33,442 bases of DNA from Microcoleus asticus IPMA8. GTDB taxonomy: Bacteria; Cyanobacteriota; Cyanobacteriia; Cyanobacteriales; Microcoleaceae. The notes under the pieces were generated by a model that was given only the letters and a program-made list of their open reading frames with translations, had not been told where the DNA came from and ran no database searches. The stretch spans positions 1-33,442 of the forward strand of contig NZ_SRRZ01000081.1 of assembly GCF_013179805.1 (NCBI RefSeq), written 5' to 3'. Below, piece after piece: positions 8,837-16,867 of the stretch (position 1 is its first letter; each line of letters starts with the position of its first letter). A program made the translations under genes and the position numbers.

Positions 8837-9239
8837 ATATCTTTTTAACTATAGCATCAGATCTCAGCACAAGTCTAGGGGTAAAGCAAAAATATTTTGA
8901 AATATTTCTGAGCGTCCCTGAACCGGACTGATCGATTGTGCCTCAAATTTCAAGCACAGTAAGAGTTTAGCACAATTTTCGCTCCGCGCGATCGGCAACT
9001 ATCCCGCTTCCTGAGCAGTCGCGCGGCCCGGACTCAGCAGCTCTGGCAGCGTCCCGATTCGACCTAGCGCATTAAAATAGCCTCATATCTCGGACTATAT
9101 CAGTTGTCAACCCTCTCTCTTCTCTCTCTTCTCTCTTCCCTATTCCTTCGCGCCGCTTCGCGTCTTCGCGGTTCGTTTAAAAAAAAGTCTTGTCCGCCAT
9201 CTAAAATCTAAAATCTAAAATCTAAAATCTAAAATCGAT
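8837..9239. other. Intergenic region upstream of the kinase gene
   Basis: No gene is visible. It contains a CT-rich simple run (about 9112-9140), a TTCGCGCCGCTTCGCGTCTTCGCGG-type GC-rich repeat (about 9146-9175, quoted only in part elsewhere), and the TCTAAAA heptad array that reaches the kinase start. No clear promoter could be assigned. Confidence 0.5.
9200..9234. repeat. Five tandem TCTAAAA heptads before the kinase start
   Basis: Five perfect TCTAAAA copies end five bases before ATG 9240, occupying the place where a ribosome binding site would be. The same heptad in the same orientation relative to the gene precedes the divergent helicase (8582-8615). A third array is at 30771-30799. Confidence 0.9.
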
Positions 9240-10775
9240 ATGAGCTACTGTGTCAACCCAGAATGTCAAAATCCTCAAAACTCCCACACCGCCAAATTTT
9301 GCTTGAACTGCGGCTTTAACCTGTTGCTGAGACAGCGATATCGCCCGATTGAACTTTTAGGTAGAGGCGGATTTGGTAAAACTTTCCTAGCAATTGATGA
9401 AGATATCCCATCTTTACCCCGCTGTGCAGTCAAGCAATTTTATTTTTACGACCGCGACCCGGAAATTTTCAACAAAGCCGTTGAATTATTTCGGCAAGAA
9501 GGCGTCCGTTTAGACGAACTCGGAAAACACCCGCAAATCCCCACATTATTAGCCTGCTTTGAACAAGAAGGTCATATTTATTTAGTTCAAGAGTTTATAG
9601 AGGGATCGACTCTTAAACAAGAATTAGACCTGAGTGTATACGATGAAGATGAAATTTGGCAACTGCTGCAAGACTTATTGCCCGTGCTGCAATTTATCCA
9701 CGACAAGCGCGTCATTCACCGCGACATCAAACCCGAAAATATTATCCGCCGCCAATCGGACAACAAACTCGTATTGATCGATTTCGGCATTGCCAAACTA
9801 ATGACTGATACAGCCATACTCCGTCCAGCAACGCTCATCGGCAGTCAAGATTATGTAGCTCCCGAACAAATGCGCGGCAAAGTATTTCCTGCTAGCGACC
9901 TTTACAGTTTAGGTGTTACTTGCATTCGCCTGATGACGCAAGTTCCTCCCTTAGATATGTACGACTGCAACAACGATCGCTGGTGGTGGCGCGAGTTTCT
10001 CCCCAAAGCCACGAGTATTAGCGAGGAGTTAGGTGAAATTTTAGATAAATTGCTGCAAACTAATCTCAATCAGCGGTACAGTTTTGCTGCCGAAGTTTTG
10101 CAAGATACCCAAGCAGCTTTAGATATTCGCCATCAAAATTTGCTTTCGCCCAAAAAGCCGATCGCTCCTGCTCTCGGTAATAGCGAGAACTTAACCGATC
10201 TCAGCGCGCTACAAACTCCTGACTCTCCTATTTCACCCACCAATGCCGTCCCCAATTCAGCAGAAAATTTTTCCTTATCTGTTACTTCAAATACTTCAAA
10301 TATCGAACCCACCATAATTTCTGCACGGGGAGTTGATTATACCAAACTCCGAGATTTTTTGTCTAACAAAAAGTGGAAAGAAGCCGATCGCGAAACTTGG
10401 GGCTTGATGTGTCAATCTCTTTCCCAGCCACCGGGAACTCAGCTAGAAATTAGCCAAATTTACCAGATCCCCTGCGAAGATTTGCACACAGTCGATCGCC
10501 TGTGGTTGCACTACAGTCAAGGTCGGTTTGGCTTCAGCATCCAAAAACAGATTTATGAAAGCGTTAAGGGAGATTATATCAGATTTTGCGATCTGGTCAA
10601 CTGGCAAACCTACAATTCTGCTAATACTTTAGGGCAGATTAAATTTAGTCAGCAAGCACCAATCGGACACCTCCCCTCTCGCAGTTGGGTTGGCGGCATT
10701 CAGTGGCTGCGGCATCTCGATGCCCTGTCAGCAAAATTAACCGAGTGCGACAATAAAGCTGCTCCTAAATTGTAA
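9240..10775 (+). CDS. Serine/threonine protein kinase with zinc ribbon and GUN4 domain
   Basis: A three-part protein of 511 residues. Cys4, Cys9, Cys21 and Cys24 form an N-terminal zinc ribbon. A Hanks-type kinase follows: glycine loop GRGGFGKT (41-48), Lys65 in CAVKQF, HRDIKPEN (160-167), DFG (181-183), APE (207-209) and DLYSLG (220-225), so all catalytic residues are present. A Ser/Thr/Pro-rich linker (about 300-360) leads to a GUN4 domain (about 363-500: YTKLRDFL, KKWKEADRETW, LWLHYSQGRFGFSIQ). GUN4 binds protoporphyrin and Mg-protoporphyrin and stimulates Mg-chelatase, so the kinase may respond to tetrapyrrole level; that link is inference. No membrane segment was seen. The start is ATG 9240, directly after a TCTAAAA array and without a visible Shine-Dalgarno. 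Confidence 0.93.
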   Translation: MSYCVNPECQNPQNSHTAKFCLNCGFNLLLRQRYRPIELLGRGGFGKTFLAIDEDIPSLPRCAVKQFYFYDRDPEIFNKAVELFRQEGVRLDELGKHPQIPTLLACFEQEGHIYLVQEFIEGSTLKQELDLSVYDEDEIWQLLQDLLPVLQFIHDKRVIHRDIKPENIIRRQSDNKLVLIDFGIAKLMTDTAILRPATLIGSQDYVAPEQMRGKVFPASDLYSLGVTCIRLMTQVPPLDMYDCNNDRWWWREFLPKATSISEELGEILDKLLQTNLNQRYSFAAEVLQDTQAALDIRHQNLLSPKKPIAPALGNSENLTDLSALQTPDSPISPTNAVPNSAENFSLSVTSNTSNIEPTIISARGVDYTKLRDFLSNKKWKEADRETWGLMCQSLSQPPGTQLEISQIYQIPCEDLHTVDRLWLHYSQGRFGFSIQKQIYESVKGDYIRFCDLVNWQTYNSANTLGQIKFSQQAPIGHLPSRSWVGGIQWLRHLDALSAKLTECDNKAAPKL

Positions 10776-10913
10776 TTTGCTCTACCGACTCACTAAGTAA
10801 AATTTCATATTTAAACTCTACCTGAAAGCAGAGAAATTTGTCGAGCTAGATGTATCCATCGACCGAGGCTCGGTGCGATCGCTTGTCGCACAATGGATTA
10901 AGGCGAACACAGA

Positions 10914-10939
10914 TAAAGTCTGCAATCCTTCAGACTTTA
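10914..10939 (+). promoter_or_regulatory. Hairpin in the leader of the manganese catalase gene
   Basis: TAAAGTCTG (10914-10922) pairs perfectly with CAGACTTTA (10931-10939) across an 8-nt loop, 29 bases before the ATG at 10969. It could be an operator dyad or an RNA stem affecting translation; the sequence does not decide which. Confidence 0.5.
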
Positions 10940-10968
10940 GCAAGAGAAGTAAAAAGAGGTACCGATCC

Positions 10969-11652
10969 ATGTTTTTTCACAAAAAAGAATTAATGTCTGC
11001 GGTGACAGTAGACGAACCTAACCCGCGTTTTGCGCAATTGCTGCTAGAACAGTTTGGCGGAGCAACCGGAGAACTGACAGCAGCTTTGCAATACTGGGTG
11101 CAGTCATTTCACTGTGAAAATGCAGGGATTAAGGATATGCTCCAAGATATTGCCATTGAAGAATTCAGCCACTTAGAAATGGTGGGGCAACTCATAGAAA
11201 TGCACACCAAAAACGTTGACCAAACAGAAGCTTATAAAAGCACTTTGTTTGCGGTGCGCGGCGTAGGCCCACACTTGTTAGACAGCCAAGGTCAAGCTTG
11301 GACAGCAGCTTATATCAACGAAGGCGGGGATGTCGTGCGCGATTTGCGCGCTGATATCGGTGCGGAAGCAGGAGCTCGCCAAACCTACGAAGAATTGATT
11401 AAACTAGCACCGGATGCGGGAACGAAAGACACGTTGCACTTTTTGCTGACTCGCGAAATTTCTCACACTCAAATGTTCATGAAAGCTCTGGAATCGCTGG
11501 GTAAACTCACGGATCCGCTGTTCGGGAATATTCCGCCAGATTCCACTGTGGATCTCTACTTTAACTTGTCCACAAATGGCAAGGACGAACGCGGCCCTTG
11601 GAACTCGGAACCTACTTTCCAATACATCGCCGAACCAGGCCCAAGACATTAA
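10969..11652 (+). CDS. Manganese catalase family protein (ferritin-like)
   Basis: Predicted to break down hydrogen peroxide at a dimanganese centre in the cytosol. Seen over 227 residues is a ferritin-like four-helix pattern with metal ligands Glu35 (GGATGELTAAL), Glu65 and His68 (IEEFSHLEM), Glu133 (GAEAGARQ), and Glu163 and His166 (REISHTQM), as expected for dimanganese catalases. I chose ATG 10969 because AAAGAGG lies about ten bases upstream and the protein then begins MFFHKKEL as relatives do; the frame stays open to 10873, but that extension has no family resemblance. It is monocistronic, with a hairpin upstream and a stem-loop downstream. Confidence 0.9.
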   Translation: MFFHKKELMSAVTVDEPNPRFAQLLLEQFGGATGELTAALQYWVQSFHCENAGIKDMLQDIAIEEFSHLEMVGQLIEMHTKNVDQTEAYKSTLFAVRGVGPHLLDSQGQAWTAAYINEGGDVVRDLRADIGAEAGARQTYEELIKLAPDAGTKDTLHFLLTREISHTQMFMKALESLGKLTDPLFGNIPPDSTVDLYFNLSTNGKDERGPWNSEPTFQYIAEPGPRH

Positions 11653-11691
11653 TCGGAATATTCCGTAATCACCCTCACAGCACAGTAGCCG

Positions 11692-11730
11692 AGTAGGTTG
11701 GGAAAAGCTTCGCGTTACCCAACCTACTCT
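11692..11730 (+). terminator. Stem-loop after the manganese catalase gene
   Basis: GAGTAGGTTGGG (11692-11703) pairs perfectly over 12 bp with CCCAACCTACTC (11719-11730), with a 15-nt loop. Only TTTCC follows, so it is a weak intrinsic terminator or a dispersed palindromic repeat of the GTAGGTTGGG type. Confidence 0.6.
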
Positions 11731-11784
11731 TTCCTATGAAGAACGATCGGCTAAAAAATGTTATAGTTATTGAAACTCTCCCGG

Positions 11785-11866
11785 ACTCAAGCAGAAACCG
11801 GGTTTTTTTTACGAAAATACTTCGCAGCAGCCTCTGGCCACCGTGGAAAAACCCGGTTTCTTGAGT
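11785..11866. repeat. Long inverted repeat, MITE-like
   Basis: ACTCAAGCAGAAACCGGG plus T's at the left end faces AAAAACCCGGTTTCTTGAGT at the right end. The right arm lacks three bases (CAG) relative to the left; otherwise about 20 bp match. The interior is about 39 bases. A related GAAACCCGGTTT string occurs at about 431. It has no coding capacity. Confidence 0.75.
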
Positions 11867-11915
11867 TAGTGCGCGAAAGTCCAGATCCCGATCGAACATT
11901 AACATTAAATCCATA

Positions 11916-12656
11916 TTGAAATTGCGATCGACCTATTTATTAGTCTCTCACGGCAGCCGCGACCCCAGACCCCAACTAGCTTTGGAAAACCTAGGTCAAC
12001 TGCTTTCTCAAAATTTGGGTGACTCGTTCCCCGCAGTAGCAACCGCCACCTTAGAACTCGGGCCCGCACCGCTGCACGAACAAATTTGCAGTTTTGGCGA
12101 ACGTACCCTGTCGCTGGGACTGACAGAATTGCAAATCCTGCCTGTATTTTTATTGCCGGGAGTTCACGTCGCCGAAGACATACCGGCAGAGGTGGAAATT
12201 GCCCAAAAAACTTTTGGTGACAAGCTAAAAATTGAATTGCGCCCGCATTTAGGTTCCCAGAAAGCAGGCTTAACAAAATTGGTAAAAAGTCAGATGCAAG
12301 AGGTGACTTTTCTCCCCAATCTGCTATGGCCAAAATGGATTTTATTATCTCACGGCAGCCGTCGCCCCGGAGGTAACTCGACAGTTGAGGAAATCGCCAG
12401 CCAACTCGGTGCACAGACAGCGTATTGGTCGGTAAAGCCGAGTTTGGAAGAGCAAATTGACAGTTTGGTTCGTGGTGGACAGCACCAAATTGGAATTGTG
12501 CCATACTTCTTATTTAATGGAGGAATTACAGATGCGATCGCCAAAAATGTCGCACAGCTAAAGCAGCAATTTCCTGCGGCGGAACTTCATCTCGCAAATC
12601 CTCTAGGCGCAAGTGTAGAATTAGCAGACTTAATTGGGGATTTAATTCAAAAATGA
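11916..12656 (+). CDS. Sirohydrochlorin chelatase-type protein (CbiX/SirB family)
   Basis: Predicted to insert Fe2+ (or Co2+) into sirohydrochlorin, the last step of siroheme synthesis or an early step of anaerobic B12 synthesis. The 246 residues contain two copies of the chelatase half-domain, each opening with the metal-binding SHGSR motif (about 11-15 and again near 148-152), so this is the internally duplicated long form. The start appears to be TTG at 11916; no in-frame ATG lies near the first conserved strand. Its stop overlaps the first possible ATG of cobA, and together they form a siroheme operon. Metal choice cannot be read from sequence, so no symbol is given. Confidence 0.88.
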   Translation: MKLRSTYLLVSHGSRDPRPQLALENLGQLLSQNLGDSFPAVATATLELGPAPLHEQICSFGERTLSLGLTELQILPVFLLPGVHVAEDIPAEVEIAQKTFGDKLKIELRPHLGSQKAGLTKLVKSQMQEVTFLPNLLWPKWILLSHGSRRPGGNSTVEEIASQLGAQTAYWSVKPSLEEQIDSLVRGGQHQIGIVPYFLFNGGITDAIAKNVAQLKQQFPAAELHLANPLGASVELADLIGDLIQK

Positions 12657-12694
12657 ACCGCAGTGGCACAGAAGAGGTAAAGGAAGCAAGAAAA

Positions 12695-13462
12695 ATGTCT
12701 TTAGGCAAAGTGTATTTAGTAGGTGCGGGACCCGGAGATCCGGGTTTGATGACCTTGAAGGGAAAAGCTCTGTTAGAGTGCGCGGATGTGGTGATTTACG
12801 ACGCTTTAGTCAGCCCTCAAATTTTGGCAGCAATCAACCCCCAAGCCGAACGAATTGATGCGGGAAAACGCAAAGGCCGCCACTCGTTAATGCAAGATGA
12901 AACAACTCAGTTAATGATAGAAAAAGCTGGAGATAATGCGATCGTAGTTCGTCTCAAAGGCGGCGACCCGTTTATCTTCGGCCGCGGCGGCGAAGAAATG
13001 GAAGAGTTGGTAAAAGCTGGAGTGTCGGTAGAAGTAGTGCCGGGTGTCACTTCTGGAATTGCGGCCCCTGCTTATGCGGGAATTCCTTTAACACACCGAT
13101 CGTACAGTTCCTCTGTCACCTTTGTCACCGGTCACGAATCAGCGGGAAAATATCGACCGGAGGTAAATTGGCAGGCGATCGCCCGCGGGTCCGAAACCAT
13201 TGTAGTATACATGGGAATCCACAATTTGCCTTACATTATCGGCCAGTTGACAGCAGCCGAATTGAGTGCAGAAACGCCCGTAGCATTAGTGCGCTGGGGA
13301 ACGCGACCGGAACAAGAAGAATTGATCGGGACTTTGGGTACAATTGTAGAGCAAGTTGAGGCGACTGGATTTGCAGCACCTGCGATCGCCGTCATCGGAA
13401 ATGTCGTCAATTTGCACTCGATATTGTCTGGCTGTCGCCCCGTGTCTCAGACTGTAGAATAA
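12695..13462 (+). CDS. cobA: Uroporphyrinogen-III C-methyltransferase
   Basis: Adds two SAM-derived methyl groups to uroporphyrinogen III, giving precorrin-2 for siroheme (nitrite and sulfite reductase cofactor) and corrins. Motifs are VGAGPGDPGLMTLKG at the N-terminus, VVIYDALVS, VRLKGGDPFIFGRGGEE and PGVTSGIAAPAYAGIPLTHR. It is a stand-alone SUMT of 255 residues with no CysG oxidase/chelatase part, consistent with the chelatase gene next door. The frame is open from ATG 12653, which overlaps the chelatase stop as ATGA. I prefer ATG 12695 because AAGGAAG precedes it and family members begin just before GKVYLVGAG. The last 18 bases recur at 14408-14425. Confidence 0.95.
   Translation: MSLGKVYLVGAGPGDPGLMTLKGKALLECADVVIYDALVSPQILAAINPQAERIDAGKRKGRHSLMQDETTQLMIEKAGDNAIVVRLKGGDPFIFGRGGEEMEELVKAGVSVEVVPGVTSGIAAPAYAGIPLTHRSYSSSVTFVTGHESAGKYRPEVNWQAIARGSETIVVYMGIHNLPYIIGQLTAAELSAETPVALVRWGTRPEQEELIGTLGTIVEQVEATGFAAPAIAVIGNVVNLHSILSGCRPVSQTVE
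13445..13462 (+). repeat. 18-bp direct repeat, copy 1 (end of cobA)
   Basis: TCTCAGACTGTAGAATAA covers the last codons and stop of cobA. An identical 18-mer lies at 14408-14425, beyond the cytochrome b561-type gene. Confidence 0.85.
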
Positions 13463-13733
13463 GCGGGTGCGTTGCATAATTGCGGGATGATTTTGATTGT
13501 TTTGTGGGATGGGCTCTCGTAGCCCGTCCGCTGTATTGTTACAGCAGGCGGAACACCCCACAAGCATCATCCTCAAATTGTGCAGCGACGTTTCGATTCC
13601 TGTACTGCAATATAGACTATTTTCTGCTTTGCCTCAGTCACCAGAAACATAAAAAAATTTTAATCAACGGTCGATCTCAGATTTATAGAAGTCGCATATA
13701 TTGAATGACAGAACCCAAAGACCATTCAATTTT

Positions 13734-13739
13734 AGGAGG
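13734..13739 (+). promoter_or_regulatory. Shine-Dalgarno AGGAGG for the b561-type gene
   Basis: Perfect AGGAGG, six bases before ATG 13746. It fixes the start and rules out the longer reading from 13701. Confidence 0.85.
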
Positions 13740-13745
13740 TATTCG

Positions 13746-14336
13746 ATGAATTCCAAATTAGTTCCGCAAGAAAAACAGCCCCAGCCTAGAACAAATTCAG
13801 CATTCAAGCAATTATGGTCAATGCACGCGGTGATGGCAACCTGTTATCTGCTGCTGTTTGTTGGGGGATTTGGGATGGTAAAAATGCCAGACAATACACT
13901 ATTACGAGGCAACACTTATACTTTGCATAAATCGATTGGGGTGTTGACAATTGGATTGCTAACTTGGCGTATTTTCATTTTGCAGCGGGTTTGGTGGCGT
14001 AAGTACACGCGGCGCCTTCCCAAGTTTACAGGTGAGTGGATTCGCAAGTTTCTACTGCACGCGGCAATTTATCTGTTCATGGTAGCGGTTCCTCTGAGCG
14101 GATTTTTCCTCTCTAATTCCTATAAAAGCGGGAATGTCCCTTTCTTCTGGGTTGCAACGCTGCCAGATATTTTTCCTCAAAATGCAGCGGTAGTAGATTT
14201 TGCAGGAGATTTACATTTCTGGATTGCTTATACTTTCTTGGCCTTTATTGTACTGCACGCGATCGACCAACGAAAATATGTGCGATCGCTTTGGAGACGA
14301 ACAACCCAAGCCCTGAAAAAATCATCGCTCAGTTAA
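13746..14336 (+). CDS. Cytochrome b561-type membrane protein
   Basis: A 196-residue integral membrane protein with four hydrophobic segments (about 25-43, 62-80, 104-122, 157-176) and well-placed histidines: MHAVMATC in segment 1, TLHKSIG in segment 2, LLHAAIY in segment 3, DLHFWIAY and VLHAID in segment 4. This is the pattern of bacterial di-haem cytochrome b561 (CybB/YodB) proteins, which carry electrons between membrane quinones and other acceptors. I chose ATG 13746 because a perfect AGGAGG lies at 13734-13739; an earlier in-frame ATG has no such site. The first 20 residues are polar and probably cytoplasmic. The electron partner is unknown. The gene lies between two copies of an 18-bp repeat. 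Confidence 0.85.
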   Translation: MNSKLVPQEKQPQPRTNSAFKQLWSMHAVMATCYLLLFVGGFGMVKMPDNTLLRGNTYTLHKSIGVLTIGLLTWRIFILQRVWWRKYTRRLPKFTGEWIRKFLLHAAIYLFMVAVPLSGFFLSNSYKSGNVPFFWVATLPDIFPQNAAVVDFAGDLHFWIAYTFLAFIVLHAIDQRKYVRSLWRRTTQALKKSSLS

Positions 14337-14349
14337 CCTTAATCAGTCC

Positions 14350-14374
14350 TGAAATCAATAACGTATTGATTTCA
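14350..14374 (+). terminator. Perfect 11-bp hairpin after the b561-type gene
   Basis: TGAAATCAATA - ACG - TATTGATTTCA is a perfect stem with a 3-nt loop, 14 bases after the stop. No T-run follows, so termination is plausible but not certain. Confidence 0.6.
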
Positions 14375-14407
14375 TTGCTCGCGAGGAGGGTTAGCTTTCG
14401 CTCAGTT

Positions 14408-14425
14408 TCTCAGACTGTAGAATAA
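14408..14425 (+). repeat. 18-bp direct repeat, copy 2
   Basis: TCTCAGACTGTAGAATAA is identical to the final 18 bases of cobA at 13445-13462. It is non-coding here. Confidence 0.85.
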
Positions 14426-14567
14426 ATTTAAATATGGCATCTGCAGTCATTAGTCATTGGTAAAATGACTAAGCTAATCCGCATTTAAATTGCACGGTCA
14501 AATAAACTTTTACTCTTGTGGTGTGGGCAGGAAAGCCCGCCCTCAACATACAATTTAAATGCACAAC

Positions 14568-14606
14568 CGCTTACTAACTACTAACTAATGACTAATGACT
14601 AATGAC
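14568..14606. repeat. CTAATGA/AATGACT heptad repeats
   Basis: Tandem heptads of the form CTAATGA (with CTAACTA variants) lie just beyond the stop of the penicillin-binding protein gene. The same heptad array recurs at 24976-25010, just beyond the end of the adaptor gene. Confidence 0.8.
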
Positions 14607-14614
14607 TGATGATT

Positions 14615-16867
14615 TCAACGCGCCACTTCCCGCATATACTCCCCCCACAACTGAGCGGCATTTGCACTACCTCCCCCAGTCGGAGAATTATCATCATTTC
14701 CCAACCAAACTCCTGTCACGAGTTGCTGACTGGGAATATAACCGACAAACCACAAATCTCTATTATCATTAGTCGTGCCTGTTTTTCCAGCTTCTCCCAA
14801 CCCCAAAGCAGCACTGCTACCCGTACCTCCCCGCACAACACCTTGCAGCATATCAGTCATGGTATCCGCTACGCCTTCAGAAACTAACTGACGATTGGCA
14901 ATGCCATCTTTTTGATAGTCATAAATCACCCGGCAACTGTTAAAATTATTTCGATCTTTGCAATCGCTGCTGTCAATAATTCGCTTGATTACGTGGGGGC
15001 GATTCCCCAAACCCCGGTTCGCAAAAACCCCGAATGCACCAGTTAATTGCAATACGTTAACTTCACTTTCACCTAATACTAAACCTGGGTTAGAACGCAG
15101 TTCAGATGTAATCCCTAAACGTCTGGCCATTTGCACTACATTGTCTAAACCGACATCTTGTGCTACTCTCAAAGCAATTGCATTTTCCGACTGTGCTAAA
15201 CCCCGATACATATCAGCACTGCCGCTGGTTCTTTCGCAGCCGCTGTAACTTTGTCCGCCCCAGGAAAGCGGCTCGCAAGAATAAGTTTTATCGGGTGAGA
15301 TTCCCTGTTCTAGGGCGGCTGCATAGGTGAAAATCTTAAATGTAGAACCGGGCTGTCTCAAAGCTTGGGTAGCCCGATTAAACTGACTTTTCAAGTAATC
15401 TACGCCCCCAACTAAAGCTAAGACTTCTCCTGTTGTAGTATTGAGAGTTACCACGGCTCCTTGAGAAAAACCTGCATTGGCTCCCGCATTTTCTACAGCA
15501 TTTCTGAGGGAAGCTTCAGCCACCTTTTGCAGGCCGGGATTCAAACCTGTTTCTACAATAAAATTGCCTTCTCTGGCTAACTGCTCCCCCAGCAAAAACT
15601 CCAATTCGTCAAATACATAACTGTAGAAATAAGGAGCGATCGTACTTTGCAGAAATTCGCGAGCTTTGGGATTAATTTCAATTCGCGATCGCCTCGCGCG
15701 ATCGGCTTCTTCCTGAGAAACCGTCCCCAGTGCCCGCATCCGCTCGATTACCCGATCGCGATACTGCACCGCTAACTGATAATTTTGAATCGGATTAAAA
15801 CTGTTTGGCGCAGGCAAAATTCCCGCCAAAGTCGCCGCCTCTGACAAAGTTAAATCCTTCGCCGACTTGCCAAAATAAAACCGAGACGCATCCTCAAAAC
15901 CGTAAAGGTCAATTCCCAAAAACACGCGATTTAAATAAGTCAGCAATAGCTCGTCTTTGCTGTAATAGTTCTCCAGTTTAAAAGCCACTACAGCTTCCCG
16001 TAACTTGCGTCCCGCCGAATCTTGAGTTCCCACATAATCTCGAAACAAACTCCTCGCCAACTGCTGCGTCAGAGTGCTACCACCTTCACGAATTCCGCCC
16101 CCGCGAACATTAGTTAAAAGTGCTCGCAAAACGCCCAGCGGATCTACCCCCAAATGCCAATTGTAGCGGCTGTCTTCCGAAGCAAGTACCGCCTTGGATA
16201 AATAGGGCGAAAAATCCTGCAATTTTTTTAATTCTAAGTGAGCGTTATTTTGAGGAGGACGCAGCGGAGTTTGCCCGTCGCGGGCGTAAACAATCACGGG
16301 GCCATTGATACTTCTAGGTAGAGGCCGCACGTGAAACTTGGTCGATTCCATACCTACCAAAACCGCAATCAAGGCGGTAATTCCGCTAACGCCGTAAAAG
16401 CTGTAACGCACAAGTTCCAGATACCAAGGCGGCGGATATACGTACTGAACTCTGACAGCGGCGGCTAGTTCCGGCGGGCCTAAAGTGAACACGTCTCCGT
16501 GACGCAGCGACATACTTTTAATTCGCCTTTTGCCGCTGTAAATGCCGTTGGTGGAGTCTTCATCTTTGATGACAAAAGGAGTCCGCCGCCGAGTATCCCG
16601 CGACAGGGATAAGTGGACGTGACTGACAACGGGATTGCGAACTACAATATCTGAAGATTTGGACGATCGACCTAACAAATATCGATCGCCCAACAGCGGA
16701 TAAACCTCAGCTTTAGCTGCACCCGCATCCTGCACCCACAGTTCGGGTACTTTGGCATTCGGTTTCAGCGCTAGCTGGTTAAAATTAACCTTGGCAATAG
16801 TCTGGACTGCTTGGGTAATAGCACCCAAGACGGTTTGAGGTTTGCGGGGCGGCTGCGGTGGGGTCAT
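14615..16867 (-). CDS. FHA-domain class A penicillin-binding protein (PBP1-like)
   Basis: A bifunctional peptidoglycan synthase anchored in the plasma membrane. Counting from ATG 16867 (750 residues), a forkhead-associated domain covers about 45-140 (YLLGRSSKSSDIVV, SHVHLSL, DEDSTNGIY), the pattern for binding phosphothreonine. A membrane segment follows at about 155-172. The GT51 glycosyltransferase has catalytic Glu231 (ASEDSRY) and GGSTLTQQLAR. The transpeptidase has STFK with Ser508, SEN at about 560-562 and KTGTT at about 695. The longer reading to 16951 adds 28 residues of poor character, so I reject it. An FHA module at the N-terminus suggests control by Ser/Thr phosphorylation; the partner is not shown here. 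It appears monocistronic. Confidence 0.93.
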   Translation of the reverse strand: MTPPQPPRKPQTVLGAITQAVQTIAKVNFNQLALKPNAKVPELWVQDAGAAKAEVYPLLGDRYLLGRSSKSSDIVVRNPVVSHVHLSLSRDTRRRTPFVIKDEDSTNGIYSGKRRIKSMSLRHGDVFTLGPPELAAAVRVQYVYPPPWYLELVRYSFYGVSGITALIAVLVGMESTKFHVRPLPRSINGPVIVYARDGQTPLRPPQNNAHLELKKLQDFSPYLSKAVLASEDSRYNWHLGVDPLGVLRALLTNVRGGGIREGGSTLTQQLARSLFRDYVGTQDSAGRKLREAVVAFKLENYYSKDELLLTYLNRVFLGIDLYGFEDASRFYFGKSAKDLTLSEAATLAGILPAPNSFNPIQNYQLAVQYRDRVIERMRALGTVSQEEADRARRSRIEINPKAREFLQSTIAPYFYSYVFDELEFLLGEQLAREGNFIVETGLNPGLQKVAEASLRNAVENAGANAGFSQGAVVTLNTTTGEVLALVGGVDYLKSQFNRATQALRQPGSTFKIFTYAAALEQGISPDKTYSCEPLSWGGQSYSGCERTSGSADMYRGLAQSENAIALRVAQDVGLDNVVQMARRLGITSELRSNPGLVLGESEVNVLQLTGAFGVFANRGLGNRPHVIKRIIDSSDCKDRNNFNSCRVIYDYQKDGIANRQLVSEGVADTMTDMLQGVVRGGTGSSAALGLGEAGKTGTTNDNRDLWFVGYIPSQQLVTGVWLGNDDNSPTGGGSANAAQLWGEYMREVAR

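Noticed and set aside
3384..10775. Helicase plus nearby kinase as a Mokosh-type defence system
   Set aside because: Mokosh type I has kinase and helicase domains in one protein with a PLD nuclease partner. Here the kinase is divergent, fused to GUN4 and separated by a tRNA gene, and no PLD HxK motif is present.
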